From Microbacterium sp. (GTDB lineage: Bacteria; Actinomycetota; Actinomycetes; Actinomycetales; Microbacteriaceae), in NCBI RefSeq assembly GCF_031180975.1, contig NZ_JAPSLI010000003.1, forward strand, positions 114,434 through 178,433: DNA of 64,000 nucleotides, read 5' to 3'. A model generated the notes under the pieces. The model ran no database searches. It saw nothing but the letters and a program-made list of their open reading frames with translations, and was not told where the DNA came from. The position numbers and the translations under genes were made by a program. Positions 38,771 to 48,347 of this stretch are shown here, piece after piece. How positions within the stretch are numbered: the first letter of the stretch is position 1; every line of letters starts with the position of its first letter.

Positions 38771-40186
38771 ATGACCTCTTCTGCAACGCCGGCATCATCC
38801 GACCTCGAATCGGCCGTGCTGGAGGCGGTCGCGCTGGGTGCGCCCGCCGCTCTCAACGACCTCGGCACGCTGGTCCGGATCCCGGGCATCGCCTGGCCGG
38901 CGTTCGATCAGACGCAGCTGGAGCGCAGCGCCGAGGCGGTCGCCGCCCTGGCGCGCGACACCGGCGTGTTCGACGAGGTCAGAGTGCTGCGCGCGCACAT
39001 CGACGACACCGACGAGCTGGGACAGCCGGCCGTGCTCGCCACCAGGGCGGCCCGCAACGGCAAGCCCACCATCCTGCTGTACGCGCACCACGACGTGCAG
39101 CCGCCCGGCGCCGAGGAGCTGTGGGACAGCCCGCCGTTCGAGCCGACGGTGCGCGACGGGCGGCTGTACGGGCGGGGCGCGGCGGACGACAAGGCGGGCA
39201 TCATGGCGCACATCGCCGCGCTGCGCGCCGTGGCCGAGACGGTCGGCGACGACCTCGAACTGGGCATCGCCCTGTTCATCGAGGGGGAGGAGGAGTACGG
39301 CTCCCGCTCGTTCGCCCGCTTCCTCTCCGACAATGCCGATGCGCTCCGAGCGGATGCCATCGTCGTGGCCGACTCGGGCAATCTCGACTCGCACACCCCT
39401 GGTCTCACCGTGTCGCTGCGCGGCAATGCGCGGTTCACGCTGACCGTCCGCACGCTCGATCACGCCTCGCACTCCGGCATGTTCGGGGGAGCGGTGCCGG
39501 ATGCCATGATGGCCGCCGTCACGCTGCTCGCGACGCTCTGGGACGCGGACGGTGCCGTCGCCGTCGACGGACTCGCCGTCCGCGACGCCGACACGCCGCC
39601 GTACTCGGAGCAGACGCTGCGGGAGGAGACCGGGCTGCTGCCCGGGGTGTCCCCGGTCGGGCGCGACAGCATCCTGAGCCGGATCTGGAACAAGCCGTCG
39701 GTGACGATCACCGGCATCGACGCGACCAGCGTGGCCGAGGCGTCGAACACGCTGCTCCCGGAGGTCAGCGTCGTGATCAGCGCGCGCGTCGCCCCGGGCC
39801 AGAGCGCGCACGACGCGTACCGCGCCCTCGAGGCGCATCTGCGGGCACACGCGCCCTTCGGAGCGGAACTGACATTCTCGGACGTCGACCTCGGCGACGG
39901 ATTCCTGGTGGACACCGCTGGGTGGGCGGTCGCCATGACGCGGGATGCCATGGCCGACGGCTACGGGGTCGAGCCGGTCGACCTGGGGGTGGGCGGATCC
40001 ATCCCGTTCATCGCCGATCTCGTCCGGGAGTTCCCGGGCGCGCAGATCCTCGTCACCGGCGTGGAGGACCCGCACTCGCGCGCGCACAGCCCCAACGAGT
40101 CGCTGCACCTGGAGACGTTCCGCAACGCCGTGCGCACCGAGGCGCTGCTCCTCACGCGCATGAACGCCGGCGTCCCGGCATCCTGA
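38771..40186 (+). CDS. M20-family metallopeptidase (dipeptidase)
   Basis: This 471-residue di-zinc peptidase has the M20 signatures [10 protein letters not shown] (with metal-ligand H and catalytic D), [20 protein letters not shown] (general-base Glu and ligand) and the late [14 protein letters not shown] block with a metal-binding His. A dimerisation/lid insert lies at about 205-315. It probably cleaves dipeptides or N-acyl amino acids; the exact substrate is unknown. Mycobacterium has a homologue (Rv2141c) near wag31. The ATG at 38771 lies 7 nt after TAAGAT. Confidence 0.92.
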   Translation: MTSSATPASSDLESAVLEAVALGAPAALNDLGTLVRIPGIAWPAFDQTQLERSAEAVAALARDTGVFDEVRVLRAHIDDTDELGQPAVLATRAARNGKPTILLYAHHDVQPPGAEELWDSPPFEPTVRDGRLYGRGAADDKAGIMAHIAALRAVAETVGDDLELGIALFIEGEEEYGSRSFARFLSDNADALRADAIVVADSGNLDSHTPGLTVSLRGNARFTLTVRTLDHASHSGMFGGAVPDAMMAAVTLLATLWDADGAVAVDGLAVRDADTPPYSEQTLREETGLLPGVSPVGRDSILSRIWNKPSVTITGIDATSVAEASNTLLPEVSVVISARVAPGQSAHDAYRALEAHLRAHAPFGAELTFSDVDLGDGFLVDTAGWAVAMTRDAMADGYGVEPVDLGVGGSIPFIADLVREFPGAQILVTGVEDPHSRAHSPNESLHLETFRNAVRTEALLLTRMNAGVPAS

Positions 40187-40266
40187 ACCATTGCCTGCGC
40201 CGGGTCGTCGACGGCGCGCGGGGCGCCAGGCCGCCCGCTTCCCGCCCCCGGCTCAGGCCCCGACGG

Positions 40267-40272
40267 TAGAAT
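40267..40272 (+). promoter_or_regulatory. -10 element of Fe-S carrier gene
   Basis: TAGAAT lies 43 nt before the ATG at 40316. The leader carries AAGGAG, so this is a conventional leadered transcript. The -35 is weak. Confidence 0.45.
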
Positions 40273-40315
40273 CGGTGCTGAGCAGCATGCCGCTGCCGCC
40301 GTTCCAAGGAGTGAC

Positions 40316-40678
40316 ATGAGCGACACCACACTGACTGCCGAGACCACGCGCGCTCACGGAGTCTCGCTGACGGATGCAGCCGCCCAGAAGGTGAAGAGCC
40401 TTCTCGAGCAGGAGGGCCGCGACGACCTGCGCCTGCGCGTCGCCGTCCAGCCCGGCGGATGCTCCGGCCTGATCTACCAGCTCTACTTCGACGAGCGCTT
40501 CCTCGAGGGCGACCAGACCGTCGACTTCGACGGCGTCGAGGTCATCGTCGACAACATGAGCGTCCCGTATCTCGACGGCGCCTCGATCGACTTCAAGGAC
40601 ACCATTTCGGAGCAGGGGTTCACCATCGACAACCCCAACGCAGCGGGCAGCTGCGCGTGCGGAGACAGCTTCCACTGA
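40316..40678 (+). CDS. erpA: A-type iron-sulfur cluster carrier (ErpA/IscA/HesB)
   Basis: This 120-residue protein carries Fe-S clusters to apoproteins. The three cluster-ligand cysteines are C49 (PGGCSGL), C113 and C115 (SCACGD), and the fold core LRVAVQPGGCSGLIYQLYF matches the family. Placement next to the cytochrome oxidase genes suggests it serves Rieske or related respiratory proteins, though this is inference. AAGGAG lies 6 nt before the ATG. A GCCAACC/GGTTGGC hairpin follows the gene. Confidence 0.93.
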   Translation: MSDTTLTAETTRAHGVSLTDAAAQKVKSLLEQEGRDDLRLRVAVQPGGCSGLIYQLYFDERFLEGDQTVDFDGVEVIVDNMSVPYLDGASIDFKDTISEQGFTIDNPNAAGSCACGDSFH

Positions 40679-40683
40679 GACCC

Positions 40684-40702
40684 GCCAACCTGCGTGGTTG
40701 GC
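40684..40702 (+). terminator. Short hairpin after erpA
   Basis: A 7-bp stem (40684-40690 with 40696-40702) around the loop TGCGT starts 6 nt after the erpA stop. It lacks a T-tract, so terminator function is only probable. Confidence 0.45.
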
Positions 40703-40725
40703 ATGAATCGGGTGTGAGGTTGCCC

Positions 40726-40731
40726 TAGACT
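40726..40731 (+). promoter_or_regulatory. -10 element of ctaC
   Basis: TAGACT lies 37 nt before the ctaC start, with a leader carrying GAAAGG. I see no well-spaced -35. Confidence 0.45.
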
Positions 40732-40767
40732 TGAGGCCGCCCCTGTCCGTGATCTGAAAGGTGCATC

Positions 40768-41682
40768 GTGCCGTCGAATCGCCGCCTTCGTTGGGCCGCC
40801 CTCCCTCTGGGAGTCGCGGCAGCTGTGGCCCTGGCGGGATGTACTCCCACCGAACTCCACGGCTTCCTCCCAGGCTTCGTCGAGGATGGCACTGCCACCA
40901 CGAACCAGACCGAGCGCGTCGCCGGCCTGTGGGTCACCTCCTGGGTGGTCCTGCTCGCCGTCGGCCTCATCACCTGGGGCCTAATGGGGTGGGCTGCGGT
41001 CGTGTACCGCCGTCGCAAGGGGCAGACCGGTCTGCCGGTGCAGCTGCGTTACAACATGCCGCTGGAGATCCTCTACACGGTGGTCCCGCTGATCCTGGTG
41101 CTCGGCATGTTCTTCTTCACCGCGCGCGATCAGACCGCGATCGAGACACAGTGGGACGAGCCCGACGTCGAGATCACGGCCATCGCGAAGCAGTGGGCGT
41201 GGGACTTCCAGTACAACGGCCAGGACGACGACAACGAGGACGCCGTCTGGACGATGGGCATCCAGGCGCAGCCGAACGCCCAGGGCGACATCGACAAGAG
41301 CCAGCTGCCCACCCTAGTGCTGCCGGTCGACCAGAAGGTCACCATCCACCTGCAGTCGCGCGACGTCATCCACTCGTTCTGGATCATCGACTTCCTCTAC
41401 AAGAAGGACATGTACATCGGGAAGGACAACACCTGGTCCTTCACCCCGACCCGTGTCGGCGAGTACGACGGCAAGTGCGCCGAGCTGTGCGGTGAGTACC
41501 ACTCGATGATGCTGTTCAACGTGAAGGTCGTCGAGCAGGACGAGTACGAAGCCTACCTCGAGTCGCTGCGCGAGCAGGGCAACACCGGCGACATCAACGA
41601 CGCCTACGACCGACTCGCGAACTTCCCCGGTACCGGAAGCAGCTCCGACGGTTCGGACAACTTCGAGGGAGATGAGGAGTAA
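40768..41682 (+). CDS. ctaC: Cytochrome c oxidase subunit II, lipoprotein form
   Basis: This 304-residue aa3-oxidase subunit accepts electrons at the CuA site. It begins with a lipoprotein signal (LAG-Cys25), then two membrane helices (about 52-75 and 95-112) and a periplasmic cupredoxin domain with CuA ligands C237, C241, H245 and M248 in CAELCGEYHSMM. In actinobacteria, CuA receives electrons from QcrC in a supercomplex; the qcr genes lie 4 kb away. The start is GTG with GAAAGG upstream. An inserted loop with DDDNEDAVWT sits in the soluble domain, consistent with the extended subunit II of actinobacteria. Confidence 0.96.
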   Translation: MPSNRRLRWAALPLGVAAAVALAGCTPTELHGFLPGFVEDGTATTNQTERVAGLWVTSWVVLLAVGLITWGLMGWAAVVYRRRKGQTGLPVQLRYNMPLEILYTVVPLILVLGMFFFTARDQTAIETQWDEPDVEITAIAKQWAWDFQYNGQDDDNEDAVWTMGIQAQPNAQGDIDKSQLPTLVLPVDQKVTIHLQSRDVIHSFWIIDFLYKKDMYIGKDNTWSFTPTRVGEYDGKCAELCGEYHSMMLFNVKVVEQDEYEAYLESLREQGNTGDINDAYDRLANFPGTGSSSDGSDNFEGDEE

Positions 41683-41685
41683 CCC

Positions 41686-43431
41686 ATGTCCACCACAGAG
41701 GCACCCCGCACCGACGAGGCTCCGCGCTCCCGTCCCACCACCCTTCCGCCGCGTCAGGCGGCTCTGCTCACGTCCTCGCGCGTCGAGCAGAAGGGCAACA
41801 TCGTCGTGAAGTGGATCACCTCCACCGACCACAAGACGATCGGGTACATGTACCTCATCGCCTCGGTGCTGTTCTTCCTCCTCGGCGGTGTGATGGCGCT
41901 GGTCATCCGCGCAGAGCTGTTCGCCCCCGGCATGCAGATCGTGCCGACCAAGGAGCAGTACAACCAGCTGTTCACGATGCACGGCACGATCATGCTGCTG
42001 ATGTTCGCGACGCCGCTGTTCGCCGGGTTCGCCAACGCCGTGCTGCCGCTGCAGATCGGCGCCCCCGATGTCGCGTTCCCTCGTCTGAACGCGTTCGCCT
42101 TCTGGCTGTTCCTGTTCGGCTCGACGATCGCGGTGGCCGGCTTCCTGACCCCGCAGGGTGCGGCCTCGTTCGGATGGTTCGCCTACCAGCCGCTCGCCAA
42201 CGCGACCTTCTCGCCCGGCGCCGGCGGCAACCTGTGGATGCTGGGTCTCGGCCTGTCCGGTTTCGGCACCATCCTCGGTGCGGTGAACTTCATCACCACG
42301 ATCATCACGATGCGCGCCCCCGGCATGACGATGTGGCGGATGCCGATCTTCTCGTGGAACACGCTGATCACCAGCCTGCTCATCCTGATGGCGTTCCCGG
42401 TGCTGGCCGCCGCGATCTTCGCGGCCGGTGCCGACCGAGTCCTGGGTGCGCACGTCTACGACGCGGCCAACGGCGGCGTGCTGCTGTGGCAGCACCTGTT
42501 CTGGTTCTTCGGCCACCCCGAGGTGTACATCATCGCGCTGCCCTTCTTCGGCATCGTCTCCGAGGTGTTCCCGGTGTTCAGCCGCAAGCCGATCTTCGGG
42601 TACAAGACGCTGGTGTACGCGACCATCGCGATCGCCGCCCTCTCCGTGGCCGTGTGGGCGCACCACATGTACGTCACCGGTTCCGTGCTGCTGCCGTTCT
42701 TCGCCCTGATGACGATGCTCATCGCGGTGCCCACGGGTGTGAAGATCTTCAACTGGATCGGCACCATGTGGCGCGGCTCGGTGACCTTCGAGACGCCCAT
42801 GGTGTTCGCGCTCGGGTTCCTGGTGTCGTTCGTGTTCGGTGGTCTCACCGGCGTCATCCTCGCCTCGCCGCCGCTGGACTTCCACCTCAGCGACTCGTAC
42901 TTCGTCGTCGCACACTTCCACTACGTGGTGTTCGGAACGGTCGTGTTCGCGATGTTCTCGGGCTTCTACTTCTGGTGGCCGAAGTGGACCGGTCGCATGC
43001 TGAACGAGCGCCTCGGCTACGTGCACTTCTGGATGCTGTTCATCGGCTTCCACATGACGTTCCTCATCCAGCACTGGCTGGGCGTCGACGGCATGGTGCG
43101 TCGCTACGCCGACTACTCGGCCGCGGACGGCTGGGCGTGGCAGAACCAGGTGTCGACGATCGGTGCCGTCATCCTCGGCGCGTCGATGCTGCCGTTCTTC
43201 CTGAACGTGTGGATCACCGCGCGCAAGGCGCCCAAGGTCACCGTGAACGACCCGTGGGGCTACGGCGCGTCGCTCGAGTGGGCGACCTCCTGCCCGCCCC
43301 CGCGCCACAACTTCACCTCGATCCCGCGCATCCGCAGCGAGCGGCCGGCGTTCGACCTGAACCACCCCGAGGCCGCGGAGCACCCCGTGCCCGCGCCGGT
43401 CGGTGGTTACGCAGACGGAGAGGGCAAGTAA
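41686..43431 (+). CDS. ctaD: Cytochrome c oxidase subunit I
   Basis: This 581-residue membrane protein holds heme a, heme a3 and CuB and pumps protons. CuB ligands are H277 (in HPEVY) and H326/H327, and the heme ligands H410 and H412 lie in HFHYVV; the HPEVY-Tyr crosslink motif is intact. About 12 helices are evident. It starts 3 nt after the ctaC stop and ctaF begins 3 nt after it, so the three form an operon. The K-channel residues look conserved. Confidence 0.98.
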   Translation: MSTTEAPRTDEAPRSRPTTLPPRQAALLTSSRVEQKGNIVVKWITSTDHKTIGYMYLIASVLFFLLGGVMALVIRAELFAPGMQIVPTKEQYNQLFTMHGTIMLLMFATPLFAGFANAVLPLQIGAPDVAFPRLNAFAFWLFLFGSTIAVAGFLTPQGAASFGWFAYQPLANATFSPGAGGNLWMLGLGLSGFGTILGAVNFITTIITMRAPGMTMWRMPIFSWNTLITSLLILMAFPVLAAAIFAAGADRVLGAHVYDAANGGVLLWQHLFWFFGHPEVYIIALPFFGIVSEVFPVFSRKPIFGYKTLVYATIAIAALSVAVWAHHMYVTGSVLLPFFALMTMLIAVPTGVKIFNWIGTMWRGSVTFETPMVFALGFLVSFVFGGLTGVILASPPLDFHLSDSYFVVAHFHYVVFGTVVFAMFSGFYFWWPKWTGRMLNERLGYVHFWMLFIGFHMTFLIQHWLGVDGMVRRYADYSAADGWAWQNQVSTIGAVILGASMLPFFLNVWITARKAPKVTVNDPWGYGASLEWATSCPPPRHNFTSIPRIRSERPAFDLNHPEAAEHPVPAPVGGYADGEGK

Positions 43432-43434
43432 GTC

Positions 43435-43869
43435 ATGCGCGACAACGTCATCCTGTGGTGGATCGTCTGTGCGTTCTGCACGATCGTCGCGATCGGGTAC
43501 ACGGTGTGGAGCATCACCGAGTACTCCGAGCGCCCGGTGACCGTGGCCATCGAGTGGGTCGGCTCCATCGCGCTGCTGTTCGGCGCGGCGATGAGCGCGA
43601 TGATCGCGTTCTATCTGAGCAAGACCCACAAGGCGCAGGGCGGCGAGCTGCCCGAGGACGTGCTCACGGCGGACATCGACGACGGTGACCCCGAGCTGGG
43701 CGAGTTCAGCCCGTGGTCCTGGTGGCCCATCGTGCTGGCCGCCTCCGCCGCGATCTTCCTCATCGGCCTGGCCGTCGGGCACTTCCTGCTGCCGATCGGC
43801 CTGGCGATCTTCGCCGTGGCGATCGTCGGTTGGGTGTACGAGTACTACCGCGGCCACTTCGCTCGCTGA
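43435..43869 (+). CDS. ctaF: Cytochrome c oxidase subunit 4
   Basis: This 144-residue actinobacterial subunit IV has four membrane helices (about 7-28, 40-60, 94-113, 115-133), the family's usual topology, and an acidic loop PEDVLTADIDDGDPELG between them. It is part of the aa3 oxidase core of the supercomplex and stabilises the complex; no redox ligands are present. It ends the ctaCDF operon, 8 nt before a large palindrome. Confidence 0.93.
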   Translation: MRDNVILWWIVCAFCTIVAIGYTVWSITEYSERPVTVAIEWVGSIALLFGAAMSAMIAFYLSKTHKAQGGELPEDVLTADIDDGDPELGEFSPWSWWPIVLAASAAIFLIGLAVGHFLLPIGLAIFAVAIVGWVYEYYRGHFAR

Positions 43870-43876
43870 GACATCC

Positions 43877-43987
43877 ACGAAGGCCCCTCAGGACGTGGGC
43901 GGATTCAAGGGGTGGTCGCAACACCGAGTTTCGGGAGGTTGCGACCACCATTTGAAATCCGCCCGGCCTGTCCTGAGGGGCCTTCGT
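43877..43987. repeat. Large 111-bp imperfect palindrome between ctaF and rhodanese gene
   Basis: Three nested blocks pair: an 18-bp outer arm (43877-43894 with 43970-43987), a 12-bp middle block with one bulged A (43897-43908 with 43952-43964) and a perfect 12-bp inner arm (43911-43922 with 43938-43949) around a 15-nt loop. Total stem is about 42 bp. It starts 8 nt after the ctaF stop and ends 43 nt from the convergent rhodanese stop. It could be a terminator, or a REP/MITE-like mobile palindrome: the size and the loop-proximal perfect pairing exceed the usual terminator. Confidence 0.75.
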
Positions 43988-44030
43988 CATACTTTCATGT
44001 CCGCGCCCGGCGAATGACGACAGGACCGGC

Positions 44031-44450
44031 TCAGGCGCGCATGCGCACGCGGGGAACGCCTGTGAGCGGGTCGATGGGGCGGCGATGCACCCCGTCGGCG
44101 TCCTCGACCGGATAGCCCTCCCGCCCCCAGTACTCGAAGCCGCCGATCATCTCGCGCACCGCGTACCCGAGCGCGGCGAACTCGAGCGCGCCCTTGGCGC
44201 CGGCGTTGCAACCCGGGCTCCAGCAGTAGACGATGACCTCGGCCGTCTGCGGGATCTCTTGTGGTGCACGCGTGGCGATCTCGCTGTAGTGCATGTGGAT
44301 CGCCCCGGGGACGCGTCCCTGGGTCCAGGCCTCGTCGGAGCGCACGTCGACGACGACGAGAGGAGTCCCGGCCTTGCGTGCGGCGTGCACATCACTGGCA
44401 TCCGTCTCGTAGGCGAGCTTGGCGGCGAAGTAGTCGTGGCGGTCGATCAT
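44031..44450 (-). CDS. Rhodanese-like domain protein
   Basis: This 139-residue single-domain rhodanese has catalytic Cys76 in the active-site loop YCWSPGCNAG and the flanking VDVRSDEAW and IGGFEYWGREGYPV motifs. It likely moves sulfane sulfur or acts as a redox switch; the second cysteine (C81) in the loop is atypical of simple sulfurtransferases. I chose the ATG at 44450, 6 nt after TACCCT (44457-44462), a leaderless start; longer readings overlap qcrB antisense. It faces ctaF across the palindrome. Confidence 0.85.
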   Translation of the reverse strand: MIDRHDYFAAKLAYETDASDVHAARKAGTPLVVVDVRSDEAWTQGRVPGAIHMHYSEIATRAPQEIPQTAEVIVYCWSPGCNAGAKGALEFAALGYAVREMIGGFEYWGREGYPVEDADGVHRRPIDPLTGVPRVRMRA

Positions 44451-44524
44451 GAACCCAGGGTACGCCGTGCCGGTCACGGGTCGCGGCCGTATGGCATCCG
44501 CTCGGGGGAGTGCGGGGTATGCCA

Positions 44525-44570
44525 GAGGCCCCGCCGGTGCTGAGACGAGCTCAGCGGCCGACGGGGCCTC
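44525..44570 (-). terminator. Terminator after qcrB
   Basis: GAGGCCCCG (44525-44533) pairs with CGGGGCCTC (44562-44570), with an inner GCTGAG/CTCAGC stem. It lies 20 nt beyond the qcrB stop on the minus strand. Confidence 0.7.
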
Positions 44571-44590
44571 CGGTGGGGGAGCGGCGGGTG

Positions 44591-46414
44591 TTACTCGCCG
44601 TCCTCCGACTTCTTCTTGCGCGGCCGCTTGACGGGCTCCTTCGCGATCACCGAGGTCGGCACGTTGCCCGTCTCGGGCACATGCGGATCCACGGGAGCGA
44701 TGTCGTCTTCGGCGACCCCGGCGCGCTCGTGCGCTCCGGCGATCTCCTCGGCCTCGATCTCTGCCATGCTCGCGAGAGCGTGGTGCTGGTGCGCGTCCGC
44801 GGCGAGCAGCTCCGCCTGGGTGAGCGGCTGCAGGCGGTCCTCGAAGAACCAGCGCGAGATCGAGGAGCGCAGGTTCTCGTGCCACGGGATGCGGCCCTTC
44901 GCGTTCGGGCGCACGACCAGAGGCTCGTACGTCTCGAAGTCGATCAGCTTCCAGCGGTCGTAGATGTCGACCGGCTGGTGCACCTCGATGAACTCGCCGC
45001 CGGGGAGGCGCACGATGCGGCCCGACTCGTAACCGTGCAGGACGATCTCGCGGTCCTTCTTCTGCAGCGCGATGCAGATGCGCTTGGCGATGAAGTAGCC
45101 GAGGATCGGGCCGACGATGAGCAGGATCTGCAGGGCGCGGATCACACCCTCCATCGTCAGCATGAAGTGCGTCGCGATGAGGTCGGACGAAGCCGATGCC
45201 CACAGCACCGCGTAGAAGATCACGCCGGCGACGCCGATTCCGGTGCGGGTCGGGGCGTTGCGCGGACGGACCGCGATGTGGTGCTCGCGCTTGTCACCGG
45301 TGATCCACGCCTCGATGAACGGGTACAGCGCGACCAGCACGATGAACAGACCCAGAACCACGAGCGGGATCAGGATGCCGAACGACCAGGTGCGGTCGAG
45401 GAACACGATGTCCAGGTTCGACGGCGCCAGTCGCAGCGCACCGTCGGCGAAGCCGATGTACCAGTCGGGCTGGGTACCCGCGGACACAGGGGACGGGTCG
45501 TACGGACCGTAGTTCCAGATCGGGTTGATCTGGAAGAGCGAGGCGATCAGCACGATCGTGCCGAACACGATGAACAGGAACCCGCCCATCTTGGACATGT
45601 ACACCGGCATCATCGGGTAGCCCACGACGTTGTCGTTGGTGCGGCCAGGCCCGGCGAACTGGGTGTGCTTGTTGATCACCATCAGCATCAGGTGCAGCAC
45701 GATGAGCGCGAGCACCAGCAGCGGCAGCAACAGGATGTGCAGGGTGTACAGGCGTCCGACGATGTCGGTACCGGGGAACTCGCCGCCGAACAGCAGGTAC
45801 GAGGTCCAGGTGCCGATCAGCGGGATGCCCTTGATCATGCCGTCGATGATGCGGAGGCCGTTGCCCGAGAGCAGGTCGTCGGGGAGCGAGTAGCCGGTGA
45901 AGCCCTCAGCCATGGCCAGGACGAACAGCACGAATCCGATCACCCAGTTCAGCTCGCGCGGCTTGCGGAACGCGCCGGTGAAGAACACACGGAGCATGTG
46001 CACGCCGATGCCCGCGACGAAGGTCAGCGCCGCCCAGTGGTGGATCTGTCGGACCAGCAGACCGCCGCGCAGGTCGAACGAGATGTGCAGCGTCGACTCG
46101 AGGGCCGCGGACATCTCGATGCCGCGCATCGGCTCGTACGCACCGGTGTAGTGCGTGGGGACCATCGAGGCCTGGAAGAAGAACGTCAGGAACGTGCCCG
46201 ACAGGAACACGACCACGAAGCTCCACAGCGCGATCTCACCCAGCATGAACGACCAGTGGTCGGGGAAGATCTTCCGGCCCAGCTCCTTGACGAAGCCGGA
46301 GAGGCTGGTGCGCTCATCGATGTAGTTCGCGGTCGCGCCGATGAACCGGCCACCGAGAGGCGCCTGCCTGGTGTCGGCGTTCGTGGTGTCCTGGTGAAGA
46401 GTTGCGGTGCTCAA
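44591..46414 (-). CDS. qcrB: Cytochrome bc1 complex cytochrome b subunit
   Basis: This 607-residue membrane protein holds two b hemes and the quinol sites. Heme-ligating histidines occur in LLVRQIHHWAALTFVAGIGVHMLRV and in the later LHILLLPLLVLALIVLHLMLM helix, about 8 helices are present, and the Q-site PDW-containing region precedes helix F. A cytoplasmic tail (about 540-607) is charged and long, as in actinobacteria. The ATG overlaps the qcrA stop by 4 nt, so the operon is coupled. It forms the supercomplex with CtaCDEF. Confidence 0.97.
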   Translation of the reverse strand: MSTATLHQDTTNADTRQAPLGGRFIGATANYIDERTSLSGFVKELGRKIFPDHWSFMLGEIALWSFVVVFLSGTFLTFFFQASMVPTHYTGAYEPMRGIEMSAALESTLHISFDLRGGLLVRQIHHWAALTFVAGIGVHMLRVFFTGAFRKPRELNWVIGFVLFVLAMAEGFTGYSLPDDLLSGNGLRIIDGMIKGIPLIGTWTSYLLFGGEFPGTDIVGRLYTLHILLLPLLVLALIVLHLMLMVINKHTQFAGPGRTNDNVVGYPMMPVYMSKMGGFLFIVFGTIVLIASLFQINPIWNYGPYDPSPVSAGTQPDWYIGFADGALRLAPSNLDIVFLDRTWSFGILIPLVVLGLFIVLVALYPFIEAWITGDKREHHIAVRPRNAPTRTGIGVAGVIFYAVLWASASSDLIATHFMLTMEGVIRALQILLIVGPILGYFIAKRICIALQKKDREIVLHGYESGRIVRLPGGEFIEVHQPVDIYDRWKLIDFETYEPLVVRPNAKGRIPWHENLRSSISRWFFEDRLQPLTQAELLAADAHQHHALASMAEIEAEEIAGAHERAGVAEDDIAPVDPHVPETGNVPTSVIAKEPVKRPRKKKSEDGE

Positions 46415-47487
46415 TGACGCTCCCAGAAGCTCGGGCCGACGGGTTCCTTGAAGTCGCTCTGCGCGATGAGGTAGCCCTCATCGTCGACGGCGATGGGCAG
46501 CTGCGGCAGCGGGCGGGCGGCCGGGCCGAAGATGACCTTGGCGTGCTCGGTCACGTCGAACTGCGACTGGTGGCACGGGCAGAGCAGGTGGTGCGTCTGC
46601 TGCTCGTACAGCGCGACCGGGCAGCCGACGTGCGTGCAGACCTTGGAGTAGGCGACGATGCCGTCGTACGACCAGTCCTTGCGGTCCTCGTCCTCGATCA
46701 GATCCTCGGGACGCAGGCGCATGAGCAGGACGATGGCCTTCGCCTTCTCCTCGAGAAGACCGCCCTCGTGGCCGAGGTCGTTCAGACCGTCGGGGATGAC
46801 GTGCACCGCCGAGCCGAGGGTCACATCCGCCGCGCGGATCGGCGTGCCGTCGGGGTCGCGGACCAGACGGGTGCCCTTGTCCCACATGGTGTGCTTGAGA
46901 AGCGCCACGGGGTCGCCGGCGGTGGGGTGCTCGGCGGTGGCGTGCGGGGCGAGGCCGCGGAACAGCGTCACGCCGGGCACGATGGATGCCACCACGGCGG
47001 CGATCAGCGAGTTGCGGATCATGGTACGGCGACCGAAGCCGGATTCCTCGTTGGCGTCCGCGAATGCCTTCACGGCGGCCTCACGCGTGCTGTCGCGCCC
47101 GCGGGTCGGGTGGCGGTGCTCGATGTGCTCGCGGTCGGACATGAGCGCCTTGGACCAGTGGATGGCACCGAGGCCGAGCGCGAGGAGGGCGAAGCCGATG
47201 CCGAGGCCGACGAACAGGTTGTTGTTGCGCACGTCGATGAGAGCGCCGCTCTCGATCGGGAACAGCATGTAGGCGGCGACGGCCCAGATGCTGGCGGCGA
47301 GCGACAGGTAGAACAGCGTGTAGACCGTGCGGGCGGCGGTCTTCTCGGCCCGCGGGTCCTTGTCGGTCATCCGCTCACGATGCGGCGGCAGTCCCGGGTT
47401 CTGTGCGGGATCGCTGACTGCGACGCCCAGCCCCGGCGAGGGCTGGTAGGCCCTGTCAAGAGCCTGCGTGTCGACGTCGTGTGCCAT
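46411..47487 (-). CDS. qcrA: Rieske iron-sulfur protein of the bc1 complex
   Basis: This 358-residue protein has three membrane helices (about 60-85, 95-112, 160-180), the actinobacterial form, and a C-terminal Rieske domain with ligands CTHVGC and CPCHQSQFD (two Cys and two His). It moves electrons from quinol to QcrC. AGGAG lies 5 nt before its ATG. It is followed by qcrB with a 4-nt overlap; the N-terminal 50 residues are hydrophilic and proline-rich. Confidence 0.97.
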   Translation of the reverse strand: MAHDVDTQALDRAYQPSPGLGVAVSDPAQNPGLPPHRERMTDKDPRAEKTAARTVYTLFYLSLAASIWAVAAYMLFPIESGALIDVRNNNLFVGLGIGFALLALGLGAIHWSKALMSDREHIEHRHPTRGRDSTREAAVKAFADANEESGFGRRTMIRNSLIAAVVASIVPGVTLFRGLAPHATAEHPTAGDPVALLKHTMWDKGTRLVRDPDGTPIRAADVTLGSAVHVIPDGLNDLGHEGGLLEEKAKAIVLLMRLRPEDLIEDEDRKDWSYDGIVAYSKVCTHVGCPVALYEQQTHHLLCPCHQSQFDVTEHAKVIFGPAARPLPQLPIAVDDEGYLIAQSDFKEPVGPSFWERH

Positions 47488-47523
47488 GGTGCTCCTCGTA
47501 CGTAAGTCTTCGATGTATGTGCG

Positions 47524-48327
47524 TCAGTTGGACTTCGCCGTGATCCACACGGTGAGGGCGACCAGGGCGCCGATACCGAAGATCCAGATGAAGAGGCCCT
47601 CCGAGACGGGACCCAGCGAACCGAGTGTGAACCCGCCGACCTGGACGGCCTCCTGCTGGTACAGCAGGGCCGAGATGATGTCGCGCTTGTCCTCGGTGCT
47701 CAGGTTCATGTCACCGAACACCGGCATGTTCTGCGGACCGGTGACCATCGCCGCGTAGATGTGCAGCGCGCTGGTCGATGTCAGCGCGGGGGCGTACTTG
47801 CCCTCGGTGAGCGCACCACCGGCGGCGGCGACGTTGTGGCACATGGCGCAGTTGATGCGGAACAGCTCCGCACCGTGCGACACGTCGCCCTTCCCGTCGA
47901 GAACCTCGTCGTCGGGGTAGGTCGGTCCGGGGGCGACGGACTGCACGTAGGCGGCCATCGCGCGGATCTGCGCGTCGGTGAACTGCGGCGGCTTCTGCGG
48001 AGCCTGCGGTCCCTGCATCTGCAGCGGCATCCGACCCGTCGCGAGCTGGAACTCGACGGACAGCTCACCCACGCCGATGAGGCTGGGGCCGTTGTCGGTG
48101 CCCTCCAGGTTCATGCCGTGACAGGTGGCGCAGTTCGCCGTGAACAGCTTCTCGCCGTCCTCGACGGTCAGCTCGGAGGATGCGGCGGTCTGCACATCCG
48201 ACGACGCCATCGCAGCAGACGCACCGGCGTACGCGCCACCGGTGATCAGCAGGCCGGCCCCGATCAGGGCGGCGGCGGCGAGGGGACTGCGACGGCCGCG
48301 GGAGCGGCGCTTCTTCTCTCGTGCCAT
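47524..48327 (-). CDS. qcrC: Diheme cytochrome c subunit of the bc1 complex
   Basis: This 267-residue protein has a basic cytoplasmic N-terminus, a signal-anchor helix (about 14-38), two cytochrome c domains with heme motifs CATCH and CAMCH (about residues 66 and 157), and a C-terminal membrane helix (about 240-262). QcrC replaces soluble cytochrome c in actinobacteria, passing electrons straight to CuA of CtaC. ATG 48327 is chosen because MAREKKRRSRGRR fits the positive-inside N-terminus. ctaE lies 20 nt upstream. Confidence 0.96.
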   Translation of the reverse strand: MAREKKRRSRGRRSPLAAAALIGAGLLITGGAYAGASAAMASSDVQTAASSELTVEDGEKLFTANCATCHGMNLEGTDNGPSLIGVGELSVEFQLATGRMPLQMQGPQAPQKPPQFTDAQIRAMAAYVQSVAPGPTYPDDEVLDGKGDVSHGAELFRINCAMCHNVAAAGGALTEGKYAPALTSTSALHIYAAMVTGPQNMPVFGDMNLSTEDKRDIISALLYQQEAVQVGGFTLGSLGPVSEGLFIWIFGIGALVALTVWITAKSN

Positions 48328-48347
48328 TTCGTGAAATCGCTCCGCTC

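Noticed and set aside
40684..40702. Riboswitch in front of ctaC
   Set aside because: Only a single 7-bp hairpin is present; it fits the 3' end of erpA, with the ctaC promoter downstream of it.
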